This document shows positions 20,982 through 30,190 of a DNA stretch of 64,000 bases, piece after piece. The notes beneath the pieces were generated by a model. It had not been told where the DNA came from and ran no database searches. It saw only the letters and a program-made list of their open reading frames with translations. A program made the translations under genes and the position numbers. Each line of letters opens with the position of its first letter. The stretch's first letter is position 1. The DNA is from Acinetobacter calcoaceticus ANC 3811 (GTDB lineage: Bacteria > Pseudomonadota > Gammaproteobacteria > Pseudomonadales > Moraxellaceae), in assembly GCF_000399665.1 (NCBI RefSeq), contig NZ_KB976986.1:1678773-1742772 (forward strand). Reading direction: 5' to 3'.

Positions 20982-21011
20982 TGAATAAGCAGGCTTAGGT
21001 CTGCTTATTCA
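20982..21011. terminator. Inverted repeat after mutS, possible terminator without T tract
   Basis: TGAATAAGCAG (20982-20992) pairs perfectly with 21001-21011 around an eight-base loop, starting 12 bases after the mutS stop. Neither strand has a T run after the stem, so it may be an mRNA-stabilising hairpin or a weak terminator. Confidence 0.45.
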
Positions 21012-21031
21012 TCTCGGAGAATAATATTTAT

Positions 21032-21560
21032 ATGATCTTAAGATCTTTGCAATGTTCAGAAATCGATCTTATTGGCAGCAGATTGGCCACCGTGAATTAA
21101 TTACTCAAAACTACATACAAAAACAGCAACAGCTAGAATTGGTTGATTGTTTTTTGATGTACAACATTGGGACTCATACCATCTAGAAAATGACCCGCCT
21201 AAACTAAAACAACTCTATGAAAAAGGCTCAATATTTATCGGTGCATTTAACGCTTCTGAAAAACTGGTTGGTGTAAGTGTAGTCTCAAATCAACTTATAG
21301 CGGATTACCCTCAGGCTAAATTGCTACACTATTTCTATGTCGATGCAGACCAGCAAGGTCAAGGCATTGGTGCTCAGCTTATGCAAGCTGCAAAAGAGTC
21401 CGCCAAGCAACTCAGTGCAAAGCAATTGTATATTTCAGCAACTCCAAGTCGGCGAACTGTAGACTTCTATATGAAGCATGGTGCAGAACCTCTAAGTGCT
21501 CCAGATCAACAACTTTGGCAGCTCGAACCTGAAGATATCCATTTGTTATGCACCTTGTAA
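21032..21560 (+). pseudogene. GNAT-family N-acetyltransferase, reading frame broken twice
   Basis: Reading from ATG 21032 gives MILRSLQCSEIDLI, then the frame hits TAA at 21098. Shifting one base at about 21071 restores WQQIGHRELITQNY up to LVDCF. A second shift in the six-T run at 21150-21155 joins to FDVQHWDSYHLE and the rest of an acetyltransferase, including the acetyl-CoA loop QQGQGIGAQLM. Both lesions look like the loss of one T. The 137-residue downstream part (21147-21560) is open but lacks the N-terminal helix. Either a recent pseudogene or homopolymer sequencing errors in an intact gene. The ATG has a GGAG-like site. Confidence 0.6.
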
Positions 21561-21905
21561 TCCTACAGATTTAAGGTCATCTCAACAAAAAACGCAGAAA
21601 ATCAGAATTTGTAAAAGAAAAAATGAGAAATTAAGATATTTATGAAAATAGATGCCTTGACTTAAATGACATCTAAACATTTAAACAAAATATTTTTTAA
21701 GTTATTGTTTTATAAAATATATTATTATTTTAATTTTATAGACTAGCAGCTCACAAGGTTGAAAGATCTGTTTGATTATCAACGTATTAACTTATCTTCA
21801 TATGCATGAATAAAGAATATCAATAAAAGCAATTGTTTGTTTACCCCTTTTTTGCCTAAAATAAGCTATTCGAAATGAAACCATATTTTTTAGGTAGCTG
21901 TCGCC
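21561..21905. other. AT-rich intergenic region before fdxA
   Basis: No coding frame or stable hairpin that I can support. It must hold the fdxA promoter near its right end. Confidence 0.5.
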
Positions 21906-22229
21906 ATGACCTTTGTTGTCACTGAAAATTGTATTAAATGTAAATACCAAGATTGCGTAGAAGTTTGTCCTGTCGACTGTTTTTACGAAGGTCCGAATTT
22001 CCTAGTGATTAATCCGGATGAATGTATTGACTGTGCATTATGTGAACCAGAGTGCCCAGCAAATGCAATTTTCTCTGAAGATGAGTTACCAGAAGGTCAG
22101 GAAAAGTTTATTGAATTAAATACTGAACTTTCTTTAAAATGGCCTAACATTACTCAAATTGGTGATCAACCAGCTGACCGTGAAGAATGGAACGGCAAAC
22201 CTGATAAATTACAATATCTTGAAAAGTAA
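21906..22229 (+). CDS. fdxA: 7Fe/8Fe ferredoxin FdxA
   Basis: A 107-residue low-potential electron carrier. The N-terminal cluster-binding region has [17 protein letters not shown] and the second motif is [12 protein letters not shown], giving one [3Fe-4S] and one [4Fe-4S] centre as in Azotobacter FdI-type ferredoxins. The C-terminal extension with KWPNITQ is typical of the group. Essential in many gammaproteobacteria; often placed next to mutS in Acinetobacter and Pseudomonas, as here. It has its own terminator. Confidence 0.95.
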   Translation: MTFVVTENCIKCKYQDCVEVCPVDCFYEGPNFLVINPDECIDCALCEPECPANAIFSEDELPEGQEKFIELNTELSLKWPNITQIGDQPADREEWNGKPDKLQYLEK

Positions 22230-22233
22230 TTTC

Positions 22234-22263
22234 AAAAAAGATCAGCAACCGCTGATCTTTTTT
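22234..22263 (+). terminator. Rho-independent terminator of fdxA
   Basis: AAAAAAGATCAGC pairs with GCTGATCTTTTTT around AACC, five bases after the stop codon. Symmetric A and T tracts. Confidence 0.85.
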
Positions 22264-22359
22264 ATACCCTATTCAAACATTTCATTGCAAATTCCTCGTA
22301 ATTTGTGCACTGTTTTGCATTAAAATAGCCGCAATATTTATAAGTGCTTAATTTTTCTT

Positions 22360-23082
22360 ATGCGGAAGTTTTTGCAGAGTCTGATGCCCTTATGCATAAT
22401 CCCAGCGGTTATGGTAGGTTGTGTCAGCTCTCCCCAACACACAACAACAGGCAAAACCTCTCCAAGTGGTAAACGAATCTTTATTCCACAAGAGCGCGTT
22501 ATTATCGAGCGCCCGATTCGCCCTAAAATTGAGCCTGCTTCCTATCGTGCTTGGTTAAATACAGGCGATCACTATGAACGAGTACGTGAATATGAAAAAT
22601 TCCTAGCACGTAATGATGTGATAGGAATCGTACCAAGTTTTGAATTATTAAGATCAGCTCGTGATTGGCAAAAATGTGGCAGTTCAGAATATGCGGTACC
22701 AAACCGTGAGCTATGGAATAACTCTTTATCAACCCTACGCGTATTTAAATACCTAGTTGCAGCAAAAGTTCTAACCGACTTTGAAGTAACCTCGGTTTAC
22801 CGAGATTTACCTTTAAACCAGTGTGCTGGCGGGGCAAGCTCTTCTAAACATTTATTTAACTCTGCAATTGATTTCCGTATTGGACCAGAAGTTCCACAGC
22901 CAGAAGACTATGCTTTTATTGAAAATACAAAGTTTAAACTCTGTCAATTCTGGGCTCAGCATGGTCAAAGCTTAAATTTAGGTGTTGGCTTATATAGCTC
23001 TGGACAAATTCACATCGATACTCAAGGCTATCGTACTTGGGGGCCTGATTTAACTCGAGGCAGTTCGATGTGTAATTTCTAA
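22360..23082 (+). CDS. Lipoprotein with peptidase M15A-like (D-Ala-D-Ala carboxypeptidase) domain
   Basis: A 240-residue protein with a lipoprotein signal ending VMVG|C21, so probably anchored in the outer membrane facing the periplasm. The C-terminal half carries the M15 zinc-site pattern: SSSKHLFNSAIDF supplies the first His and Asp, and GQIHIDTQGYRTWG supplies the second His region. Families with these motifs cleave D-Ala-containing peptidoglycan stems. The catalytic activity is inferred. Single gene with its own terminator. Confidence 0.75.
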   Translation: MRKFLQSLMPLCIIPAVMVGCVSSPQHTTTGKTSPSGKRIFIPQERVIIERPIRPKIEPASYRAWLNTGDHYERVREYEKFLARNDVIGIVPSFELLRSARDWQKCGSSEYAVPNRELWNNSLSTLRVFKYLVAAKVLTDFEVTSVYRDLPLNQCAGGASSSKHLFNSAIDFRIGPEVPQPEDYAFIENTKFKLCQFWAQHGQSLNLGVGLYSSGQIHIDTQGYRTWGPDLTRGSSMCNF

Positions 23083-23083
23083 T

Positions 23084-23117
23084 TAAAAAAACTCCTTTCA
23101 ACTGAAAGGAGTTTTTA
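23084..23117. terminator. Bidirectional terminator
   Basis: AAAAACTCCTTTC pairs with GAAAGGAGTTTTT around a short loop. It lies between the convergent M15 peptidase and GNAT genes and can serve both. Confidence 0.85.
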
Positions 23118-23127
23118 TTTAAGCCCA

Positions 23128-23574
23128 TTACAAACGTTTCGCTAAAGAGATAAGTTTTGAACGGGTTTTAAAGCCATGCTTTTTATAAAAATCTTCTGAA
23201 ATAGATTCTCTCAAGGTGTGCAAAACAATGGTTTCTATATTATTTTCTCTACATTTTCCTTCTATATAATTTAAAAGCTTAGAACCAACTCCTTTTCCCT
23301 GAAATTGGGGATGAATAAAAAAATCATCTAGATAATAACGAACACCTTGTATAGTTGGATGAATATGTCCCATTCCAACACCAATTAATTGGTTTTCCCA
23401 TTTTGCGCAAAAGCCAAAAGAACATGAATATTGAAAATAACTCTCAAAATATTTTCTAATTGGTTCTAAATCATCAAACTGCTCATTCCATGGCTCATTA
23501 CTAAAAGCTGAACAATAAACCTCCATACCCTCTTCAAAATCTACACTTGTGAAAGCACCAAACCTCATATCCAT
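23128..23574 (-). CDS. GNAT-family N-acetyltransferase
   Basis: A 148-residue single-domain acetyltransferase. The acetyl-CoA pyrophosphate loop is QFQGKGVGSKLL (about residues 93-104), and motif B ends at FYKKHGFKTRSK. Substrate unknown. It does not match the aminoglycoside 6'-acetyltransferases I know. Convergent with the M15 peptidase gene; lower GC than its neighbours. Confidence 0.8.
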   Translation of the reverse strand: MDMRFGAFTSVDFEEGMEVYCSAFSNEPWNEQFDDLEPIRKYFESYFQYSCSFGFCAKWENQLIGVGMGHIHPTIQGVRYYLDDFFIHPQFQGKGVGSKLLNYIEGKCRENNIETIVLHTLRESISEDFYKKHGFKTRSKLISLAKRL

Positions 23575-23779
23575 CTCATTTATACATTTCTAACTAAACA
23601 GTGATAAAAAATAAGCAAGAAATGAGCCTTTTCATATTTATTTTTTAATTTGGATTAGTGGCTTATAAATAGTAATTTGCTCATTTCCCAATCAACCAAC
23701 ATTTCTTCAATCGAAGATTTTTGCACTCTAGGCATAAATGTTTAAAATACTCCCTAACAACATATAGGTAAATTTGATT

Positions 23780-24448
23780 ATGCAGCAGATGTGGACAGAC
23801 ATTGACGAATATATCGATTCACATTTAATTCCCGAAGACCCGCGACTCGAATATGCATTAAAAAATACCGACGAACATGGCTTTTCGAATCATCTTGCAG
23901 TGGCTCCTAACCAAGGTATGTTCTTGCAGATGCTTATTCAAATGAATAAATGCAAACGAGTTTTAGAAATCGGAACCTTTGCTGCATACAGTACCATCTG
24001 GTTAGGCCGTGCGTTACCTGAAGATGGTTATTTACTCACAATTGAAGGCCGTGATACTCATGCAGAAATGGCACAAAAAAATATCGACCATGCTAACCTT
24101 CCTGTAAAAGTTGAGCTTAAAGCTGGCCGTGCCGCAGATATCCTTTCCGCGATTGATCCTCAATCTATGGAGCCTTTTGATTTTATTTTCATCGATGCAG
24201 ATAAACAGGGTTATCCAGAATATTTAGAATTGAGCCTCAAATTCTCGAGATCGGGTACGATTATTGTGCTTGATAATGTAATTCGCGCAGGTGATATTTT
24301 AAACCCAGATAATAAAAAACCAAGTATTGAAGGCATTCGTGAAATGTTTAAAGCCCTCGAAAATCACCCACAAATATTGTCTTGTACAGCATTACAAACT
24401 GTTGGTTCAAAAGGTCATGATGGCTTCGCAATTGCAATTGTGAAATAA
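23780..24448 (+). CDS. O-methyltransferase (caffeoyl-CoA/catechol-type, family 3)
   Basis: A 222-residue SAM-dependent enzyme. Motif I is VLEIGTFAAYSTIWL, motif II is FDFIFIDADKQGYPEY with the metal-binding Asp residues, and LDNVIRAGD supplies the further metal ligands. Bacterial members methylate catechol-like small molecules with a divalent cation; the natural substrate here is unknown. Start at ATG 23780 with AGGT ten bases before; an upstream TTG is in frame. Confidence 0.82.
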   Translation: MQQMWTDIDEYIDSHLIPEDPRLEYALKNTDEHGFSNHLAVAPNQGMFLQMLIQMNKCKRVLEIGTFAAYSTIWLGRALPEDGYLLTIEGRDTHAEMAQKNIDHANLPVKVELKAGRAADILSAIDPQSMEPFDFIFIDADKQGYPEYLELSLKFSRSGTIIVLDNVIRAGDILNPDNKKPSIEGIREMFKALENHPQILSCTALQTVGSKGHDGFAIAIVK

Positions 24449-24514
24449 CGGTTAAAAAATCGTCTTTTTTATTTTTTTATTTATAATCAATAAATTACTT
24501 TTATTACTGTTGCT

Positions 24515-24559
24515 TTTCCATATAGTTATCCACAAGTTTTGCGGATAACTATATGGAAA
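24515..24559. repeat. 17-bp perfect inverted repeat containing a DnaA-box match
   Basis: TTTCCATATAGTTATCC (24515-24531) is exactly complementary to 24543-24559, with an 11-base loop. It lies between convergent genes, five bases from the stop of the stress-protein gene. There is no T tract after the stem on either strand. The left arm runs into TTATCCACA (24526-24534), the consensus DnaA box, and the right arm gives the near match TTATCCGCA on the other strand. Confidence 0.7.
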
Positions 24560-24564
24560 TCTTA

Positions 24565-25407
24565 TTATTTAGCCACAAGCAATGGCACAGTCGCGTTTCG
24601 GAATATGGTTGTTGCAATACTTCCCAAGAAGAATTGATGGATCTTGCTATGACTAAATGCCCCTAGCACAATAATTTGAATACCATGTTCTTGTTGGTAC
24701 TCTAAAATATTTTGTGCAACATCACCATAGCGATATACGGTCACAACATCAATGCCCGCTTGTTTAAGATAATGCTCAGGTTCATTTAAAATTTCTGGAT
24801 GATCCCCTACATAGACCAAATGACATTGCAGTGTTCGCAATAAATCACTTTGCGCAATACGGCGCATCATTTTTTGGCAAGTTGGTGAATATTCATAGGC
24901 GAAGATAAAACGGGTTGGTATTTTAAAATTTTCACCAATGGTCAGAATAGTACAGTTGGCTCCACGAATAAAGTTTTCAACATTACTACCAATTGGTTTA
25001 TGTTTTTCGGCAGCTCTTTCACCGACTCGACCTAAAATTACAATGTCATTTTCATGCAAGAGATTAAAACTTTGCTCTAAAAAATCACCTTTTTCTTGAA
25101 TTTTTGAACACGTAATATCGTGTTTTTCTTTAATAAGATCAGAAATATGACGGAGTAAATTATTGCTATAGTCTAAAGCGAGTTCACTTTGCTTTTGTTC
25201 CAACTCAGCTAACTCTTTTAGCAGCATTGCATTGCTTTCAAAGCCGATTACTCCACTAATTTCACCTAAATGATAACTTGCAGGGTAATAGTCTAGAATT
25301 TGTAATAATACAAGTTCTCGTCCGGTTGCTTTAGCAACCCATGCTGCTGCATCGGCAATAGCATTAATACACGGTGATGAGTCAATACACGCAATAACAC
25401 GGTTCAT
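24565..25407 (-). CDS. Tandem universal stress protein (UspA-like, two domains)
   Basis: A 280-residue protein of two Usp domains (about 1-145 and 150-280). The second has the nucleotide-loop pattern IIVLGAFSHSKIHQFFLGSIATTIFRNATVPLLV, split here over a G-x2-G-x9-G(S/T)-like spacing. The first keeps VILGRVGERAAEKHKPIGSNVENFI. Such proteins support survival under stress; several bind ATP. It lies alone on the minus strand, with the long inverted repeat just after its stop. Confidence 0.85.
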   Translation of the reverse strand: MNRVIACIDSSPCINAIADAAAWVAKATGRELVLLQILDYYPASYHLGEISGVIGFESNAMLLKELAELEQKQSELALDYSNNLLRHISDLIKEKHDITCSKIQEKGDFLEQSFNLLHENDIVILGRVGERAAEKHKPIGSNVENFIRGANCTILTIGENFKIPTRFIFAYEYSPTCQKMMRRIAQSDLLRTLQCHLVYVGDHPEILNEPEHYLKQAGIDVVTVYRYGDVAQNILEYQQEHGIQIIVLGAFSHSKIHQFFLGSIATTIFRNATVPLLVAK

Positions 25408-25562
25408 GTTAGCCTCTCTTCTTCAGGTCTATTGCCTTGGAGATTATTCTTAAAACTTAGCTTTAACTTAACATAGATAAAAATTGGTATGTTAAGGTTT
25501 ATGTATAAAAATCAACTTTTTTGTTTAAAGATCAAACATTTTATTACATTCTTGAGACTGCA

Positions 25563-26174
25563 TTATTCTCTTAAGCGAATAAATTTTGCAGGGTTACCAC
25601 CGACAATATGGTACGGTTCCACATCTTTAGTCACCATACTATTCATGCCAACCACAGCATGTTTTCCTATTTTAATACCATCTTTAATACCCACATGAGC
25701 ACCTAACCAAACGTCCTGTTCAATTTCAATTCCTTTGGACGTGACAGGTTGCTGGTAAAGTGGACGGTCTAATTGCATACCATGATCAAATGCATATAAA
25801 TGGCAATACGCAGCAATACGGACTTGGTCATGCAACTTTATGCCAGTTCGCCCCCCATCTAAAATACAATGATGATTTATCGCGACTTCATTACCAATTT
25901 CAAGGGGTCCATGCAAACTGCAATCTGCGGCAACAAAACAATTATCACCAATAATAATTTTGCGTCCCGGCTCAGCAAAAATATGAGCTAGCGGTGAAAT
26001 AAAACAGTTTTCACCAATCTCAACGGTTTCCATGTCCATCAAATAAGCTTGATATTCTTTTTGCCATTCTTCAGCCCAAGCACGATGTTTAGGTTTTAAA
26101 GTCCAATATAACCATGGCATGTAGTTTAAGCGGTGCTTATGTTGCTCACGATATTTCAGTAAGGAATCAGTCAT
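25563..26174 (-). CDS. Hexapeptide-repeat acyltransferase (maltose/galactoside O-acetyltransferase-like)
   Basis: A 203-residue left-handed beta-helix protein. Repeats such as IGDNCFVAADCSLHG and IEIEQDVWLGAHVGIKDGIKIGKHAVVGMNSMVTKDV lead to the C-terminal GGNPAKFIRLR typical of the family. A catalytic His is likely in AFDHGM. The acceptor is unknown. It overlaps the upstream yigZ-like gene by eight bases, so the two form an operon. Confidence 0.8.
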   Translation of the reverse strand: MTDSLLKYREQHKHRLNYMPWLYWTLKPKHRAWAEEWQKEYQAYLMDMETVEIGENCFISPLAHIFAEPGRKIIIGDNCFVAADCSLHGPLEIGNEVAINHHCILDGGRTGIKLHDQVRIAAYCHLYAFDHGMQLDRPLYQQPVTSKGIEIEQDVWLGAHVGIKDGIKIGKHAVVGMNSMVTKDVEPYHIVGGNPAKFIRLRE

Positions 26175-26766
26175 CCGTTAATTCCTCTTCAATTTTTAAC
26201 TCTTCACGACCACGCGTTACGTCTCTGAGTTTCAAGGCAAGTGGTTCAATTTGATGTATTTGTAGTCTTGCTTCGATATCTACACCTGTTGCAGTGTAGG
26301 TTTCCTGATATTCAATTTGTTGCTGAGTCAGCTCATATTGAAATATGGCCCACTCATTAAAATGGCAGGAAAAATGAATCGTCTTCTTTGCAATGAGTTC
26401 AATACGCTCAGCCAATAGTAAACATTGCCCAGCGCAGCCGCCATAAGCTCGTACAAGGCCGCCTGTTCCAAGTTTTATTCCACCATACCAGCGGTTAATC
26501 ATCACAATAATATTCGTCAGGTCATTCCCTTCAATGGTTGCCAAGATTGGACGTCCTGCTGTTCCTGACGGCTCACCATCATCGTTAAAGCGAACGTTAT
26601 GGCCAATTTTCCACGCCCAGCATTGGTGAGTTGTAGAGATATCTTTGTTTTGTTCTAAAAATTCTTTAACTTGCTGCTCATTTTCTACGGGTACAGCAAT
26701 GGCCTGAAATCTACTTTTTTTAATTTCTTCTTCAAATGTAATGGGTGATGCAATCGTAAAAGCCAT
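26167..26766 (-). CDS. YigZ/IMPACT-family protein (UPF0029)
   Basis: A 199-residue protein. The IMPACT domain covers residues 10-115 with KKSRFQAIAVPVENEQQVKEF, then HQCWAWKIG, DDGEPSGTAGRPIL and NRWYGGIKLGTGGLVRAY. A C-terminal EF-G domain V-like part (DUF1949) follows. Homologues are linked to translation or stress control, but the molecular role is not settled. Transcribed with the acyltransferase downstream. Confidence 0.85.
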   Translation of the reverse strand: MAFTIASPITFEEEIKKSRFQAIAVPVENEQQVKEFLEQNKDISTTHQCWAWKIGHNVRFNDDGEPSGTAGRPILATIEGNDLTNIIVMINRWYGGIKLGTGGLVRAYGGCAGQCLLLAERIELIAKKTIHFSCHFNEWAIFQYELTQQQIEYQETYTATGVDIEARLQIHQIEPLALKLRDVTRGREELKIEEELTDD

Positions 26767-26827
26767 GAATTAAATAAAGCATAATAAAAATCAAATTATA
26801 ACGTGAATTTAATAGAATCAAACCCAT

Positions 26828-26857
26828 AAAAAAGCCCCGAATCTCGGGGCTTTTTTT
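26828..26857. terminator. Strong bidirectional terminator after the type I secretion operon
   Basis: GCCCCGA (26834-26840) pairs with TCGGGGC (26844-26850), flanked by six A and seven T residues. It starts at the stop of the HlyD gene on the minus strand. Confidence 0.9.
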
Positions 26858-26858
26858 A

Positions 26859-28055
26859 TTATCTTTCTCGTAACGCTTCTTTGGCTTTATTAAATGGTTT
26901 AAGTAAATAATCGAGTACAGTTTTTTGACCAGTACGAATATCTACAGTTGCCACCATACCCGGTGTAATTCCGAATGCTTTACCATCTTTATTATAAAGT
27001 TTATCGGAATCAGTGCGGATATAAACACGGTAATAGAATTGGTCTTGTTTAACTTCATCACGAATCGTGTCTGGTGAAATAACCGTAACCTTACCTTTTA
27101 AACCACCATAAATTGAGTAGTCGTAGGCGGTAATCTTAACCAGTGCTTCTTGTCCTGGACGAATAAAGGCAATGTCACGCGGCAAAATACGCGCTTCAAT
27201 GAGCAACTGTTCATCAATCGGAACAATGGTCATCAATTTACCATTTTGTGGAATAACACCACCATGGGTAGTAACCGCAATTTCTTTTACAACACCACGT
27301 ACCGGTGCTTTAAACACTGCACGATCTAAGCTATCACTACGACCTAGTACAATTTGTTGTTGCGTTTCGCTATCCGTATTGGCTTTCGACAACTCTTCAC
27401 GAGCCTTAACATAATACTGGTTTTGCGCATCATTCATTTTGTTTCTAAGGTCGTTTGCTTCACGACGTAAACGTAAAACTTCAACCTCACTTGCCGCACC
27501 TTTAGCAACCAACGGCTCTGTCATTGCAAGCTCTTGTTGTACCAGTTGCAAAGCCTGTTTTAAACCCGAAAGTGTTTGCTCAAGATCAGCCCGACGTGAG
27601 CGATATAGTGCTGTTTCTTCTTGTACAAGTTTTGGTTGTTTCATCACAAATTCTGGAAAAACCAATGGTGTACCATTTACTTCCGCACGCAAACGCGCGG
27701 CTGTTGCCTGAGCAGAAGTAAGTAAAGATCGTGATTCACCGACATTCGATGCAAAACGGGTTGGATCTAATTGCGCAAGAATTTCGCCCTTTTGAACAAT
27801 GTCACCTTCTTGTACATTTAGCTTGGTTAAAATACCACCTTCCAAAGACTGGATGACCTGTTCTTTAGACGATGGAATCACTTTACCCGTACCGGTCGAA
27901 ACTTCTTCAAGTTTAAATACCCATGCCCAGATAAAGAAAATAACTAAACCAATCCCCACAATCCAGATCACTAAGCTGGCACGTGGTAATGGTGGTTCGG
28001 TATAAGAGACATTCATTGAACGGGTGAGTTCTTGTTCTTGTTGTGGTTCGCTCAT
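26859..28055 (-). CDS. HlyD-family periplasmic adaptor of a type I secretion system
   Basis: A 398-residue membrane-fusion protein. A cytoplasmic N-terminus is followed by one transmembrane helix (about 28-48), a biotinyl-lipoyl domain (GGILTKLNVQEGDIV), a coiled-coil hairpin (about 125-225), and the HlyD C-terminal beta-barrel (residues 250-370). It links the inner-membrane ABC exporter to TolC. The ATG overlaps the ABC gene stop as ATGA. It resembles LapC/PrtE-type adaptors that export RTX adhesins. Confidence 0.9.
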   Translation of the reverse strand: MSEPQQEQELTRSMNVSYTEPPLPRASLVIWIVGIGLVIFFIWAWVFKLEEVSTGTGKVIPSSKEQVIQSLEGGILTKLNVQEGDIVQKGEILAQLDPTRFASNVGESRSLLTSAQATAARLRAEVNGTPLVFPEFVMKQPKLVQEETALYRSRRADLEQTLSGLKQALQLVQQELAMTEPLVAKGAASEVEVLRLRREANDLRNKMNDAQNQYYVKAREELSKANTDSETQQQIVLGRSDSLDRAVFKAPVRGVVKEIAVTTHGGVIPQNGKLMTIVPIDEQLLIEARILPRDIAFIRPGQEALVKITAYDYSIYGGLKGKVTVISPDTIRDEVKQDQFYYRVYIRTDSDKLYNKDGKAFGITPGMVATVDIRTGQKTVLDYLLKPFNKAKEALRER

Positions 28056-30190
28056 GAATTACCCCCTTGCACTTGTTTTTGTTGGGCTGTTGATTGATTA
28101 AGGACCTGATCTCTTGGACCATCCATCACGATTTTGCCATCGTTAACGACAATAATACGATCCACTAGCTCTAAAACAGCTCGGCGGTGAGTCGCAACGA
28201 CTAAGGTCCGATGTGCCAACCATCCTTTTAAATGATCAATCAGTTGTTTCTCTGCCACATCATCAATGGATGCTGTTGGTTCATCGAGCAATAAAATATT
28301 AGGTTGACGAATCAATAAACGAGCCAATAACAATGCTTGTTTCTGTCCACCAGAGAAACCAACACCACCTTCTAAAATCAGGTGATCTAGTCCTTCTTTT
28401 TTCTCTTGAACAAAAGGTAATGCACCTGTCACCACTAAAGCCCGAAGAATATCTTCATCCGTTGCAAGCGGCGCACCTAAGGTAAGGTTTTCACGAATCG
28501 TACCGTAGAAAATATGCGCATTCTGGTTGAGTAAACCCATATCACGACGTACATCAGATGGGTCAATTAAAGATAGATCCAGACCATCTAAATGCACAGC
28601 ACCTTGAGTTGGAACTTGCATGCCTGATAGAAGCTGAAGCAGTGTTGACTTACCTGCACCATTACGCCCCAAAATTGCAATTTTTTCACCAGCACGAATT
28701 TTTAAATGACGGATTGCCAAACTTGGTTTCGGGTCTTCTTCGCCATATTGGAACAAGACATTTTTTAATTCGTAATCGCCATTTAAAGCAGCTTTATGTA
28801 CCAGATGCGAACGGTCAGCCTGATCGATCGGACGTTGCATGAGTTCATCTAGGCTTTGTTTTGCAACTTTTGCTTGCTGTAAACGTCCTAGAACACCTGT
28901 AATTTGTGCAATTGGCCCTAACATTCGTGAAGATAAAATTGAACAGGCCACTAACGCACCTGTCGTCATTTCACCATCCATTACGGCAAAACATCCCACC
29001 AAAACTACAATCGCATAGGTCAAACCTTGAAGCATTTGAGTCCATGCCATTAAGGTACCAACGATTTTACGCTGTCTCATCGCGATATCAGCTGAAACCT
29101 CATTCATGTGATTCCACTGGTTTTGGAAACGTGATTCAGCACGTAATAGCTTGATGTCTTCAATGCCCTGCACTGCTTCCACAAGAATTGCATTACGGAT
29201 TGAAGACTCTCTCATACCCTCTTGTGCGAGTTGCGCTAGCTTCTTCTGCACCAGAACACCCGGCAAAATCATCAGTGGTACAACCAGCAACATCACCCAG
29301 AATAACTTCCCGCCAATAATCGCAAAGATGGTCAGGAACAAGAAAAAGAATGGAAAATCAGCAATTGCACTAATGGTGGTTGAAGTCACTAATTCACGAA
29401 CACCTTCGAGCTCACGAATCTGGGAAATAAAACTACCTGTAGACTTTGAACGGTCTTTATTTTTGATTCTTAATGCATGACCAAATACACGGTCAGAAAC
29501 ACGTAAGTCCGCACGTTTACCAATAATATCGGATAAATATACCCGTGATATGCGTAAGGTAAATTCGAAAAGCGCTGCAATGAGTACACCGCCTGCCAAT
29601 ACCCATAAGGTTGGAACAGACTGTGATGGAACAACGCGGTCATAGACTTGCATTGAGAAAATAATAGTCGCCAATGCCAAAATATTGGCAATGAGTGAGG
29701 CAAACATAATATCAACGTAGCGCTTCCAGTCTCTTAGAACAATTGACCAGAACCAACTTGCTTCATACGGTTTGATATATTCGTCAATACGTGCATCGGG
29801 AATAGAACTTTCAGGACGCAGGATATAGACATTCTTAATCGTATTTTTTAAGACATCTAAGCTTAAATTCTGAGAAAGGCCGTGATCTCCACTCAACTGA
29901 ATACTGACATTCCCTTGTGTATCTGCTTTATCAATAACACCGACCTGTCCGTCGTTAAACTCGACCATAACAGGTAGGCGCCACGGGTTCAGCACATCTA
30001 AGGAAAACGGTACTTTACGTAAATTCAGTCCAACCTGACGTGTAATGAGCTGTAAAACATCATCAAGGTTTTGATTCTGGTTCCAGTCAAGTTGTAAACG
30101 GATTCTTTCTTCTGAAGGCTCAATTCGGTAATGTTTAGCAATCGTTAAGACCGACTGCAACCAGGGCTGGTAGTTTATTTTTGTCATCAT
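28052..30190 (-). CDS. Type I secretion ABC exporter with C39-like domain
   Basis: A 712-residue membrane ATPase. Residues 5-120 look like a C39 peptidase-like domain without the catalytic Cys, as in RTX/adhesin exporters such as LapB and HlyB. Six transmembrane helices follow (about 155-430). The nucleotide-binding domain has Walker A GRNGAGKST, signature FSGGQKQ and Walker B NILLLDEPTAS. The lack of the Cys predicts export of a large substrate with an uncleaved C-terminal signal. It overlaps the TolC gene by four bases; the start could be either of two adjacent ATGs. Confidence 0.9.
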   Translation of the reverse strand: MMTKINYQPWLQSVLTIAKHYRIEPSEERIRLQLDWNQNQNLDDVLQLITRQVGLNLRKVPFSLDVLNPWRLPVMVEFNDGQVGVIDKADTQGNVSIQLSGDHGLSQNLSLDVLKNTIKNVYILRPESSIPDARIDEYIKPYEASWFWSIVLRDWKRYVDIMFASLIANILALATIIFSMQVYDRVVPSQSVPTLWVLAGGVLIAALFEFTLRISRVYLSDIIGKRADLRVSDRVFGHALRIKNKDRSKSTGSFISQIRELEGVRELVTSTTISAIADFPFFFLFLTIFAIIGGKLFWVMLLVVPLMILPGVLVQKKLAQLAQEGMRESSIRNAILVEAVQGIEDIKLLRAESRFQNQWNHMNEVSADIAMRQRKIVGTLMAWTQMLQGLTYAIVVLVGCFAVMDGEMTTGALVACSILSSRMLGPIAQITGVLGRLQQAKVAKQSLDELMQRPIDQADRSHLVHKAALNGDYELKNVLFQYGEEDPKPSLAIRHLKIRAGEKIAILGRNGAGKSTLLQLLSGMQVPTQGAVHLDGLDLSLIDPSDVRRDMGLLNQNAHIFYGTIRENLTLGAPLATDEDILRALVVTGALPFVQEKKEGLDHLILEGGVGFSGGQKQALLLARLLIRQPNILLLDEPTASIDDVAEKQLIDHLKGWLAHRTLVVATHRRAVLELVDRIIVVNDGKIVMDGPRDQVLNQSTAQQKQVQGGNS

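Noticed and set aside
23128..23574. Aminoglycoside 6'-N-acetyltransferase
   Set aside because: The motifs show only a generic GNAT domain and do not match the Acinetobacter aac(6') sequences I remember.
24515..24559. DnaA-box pair as a replication origin
   Set aside because: Only two boxes, no dnaA, dnaN, gidA or AT-rich unwinding element nearby. Kept only as an odd repeat.
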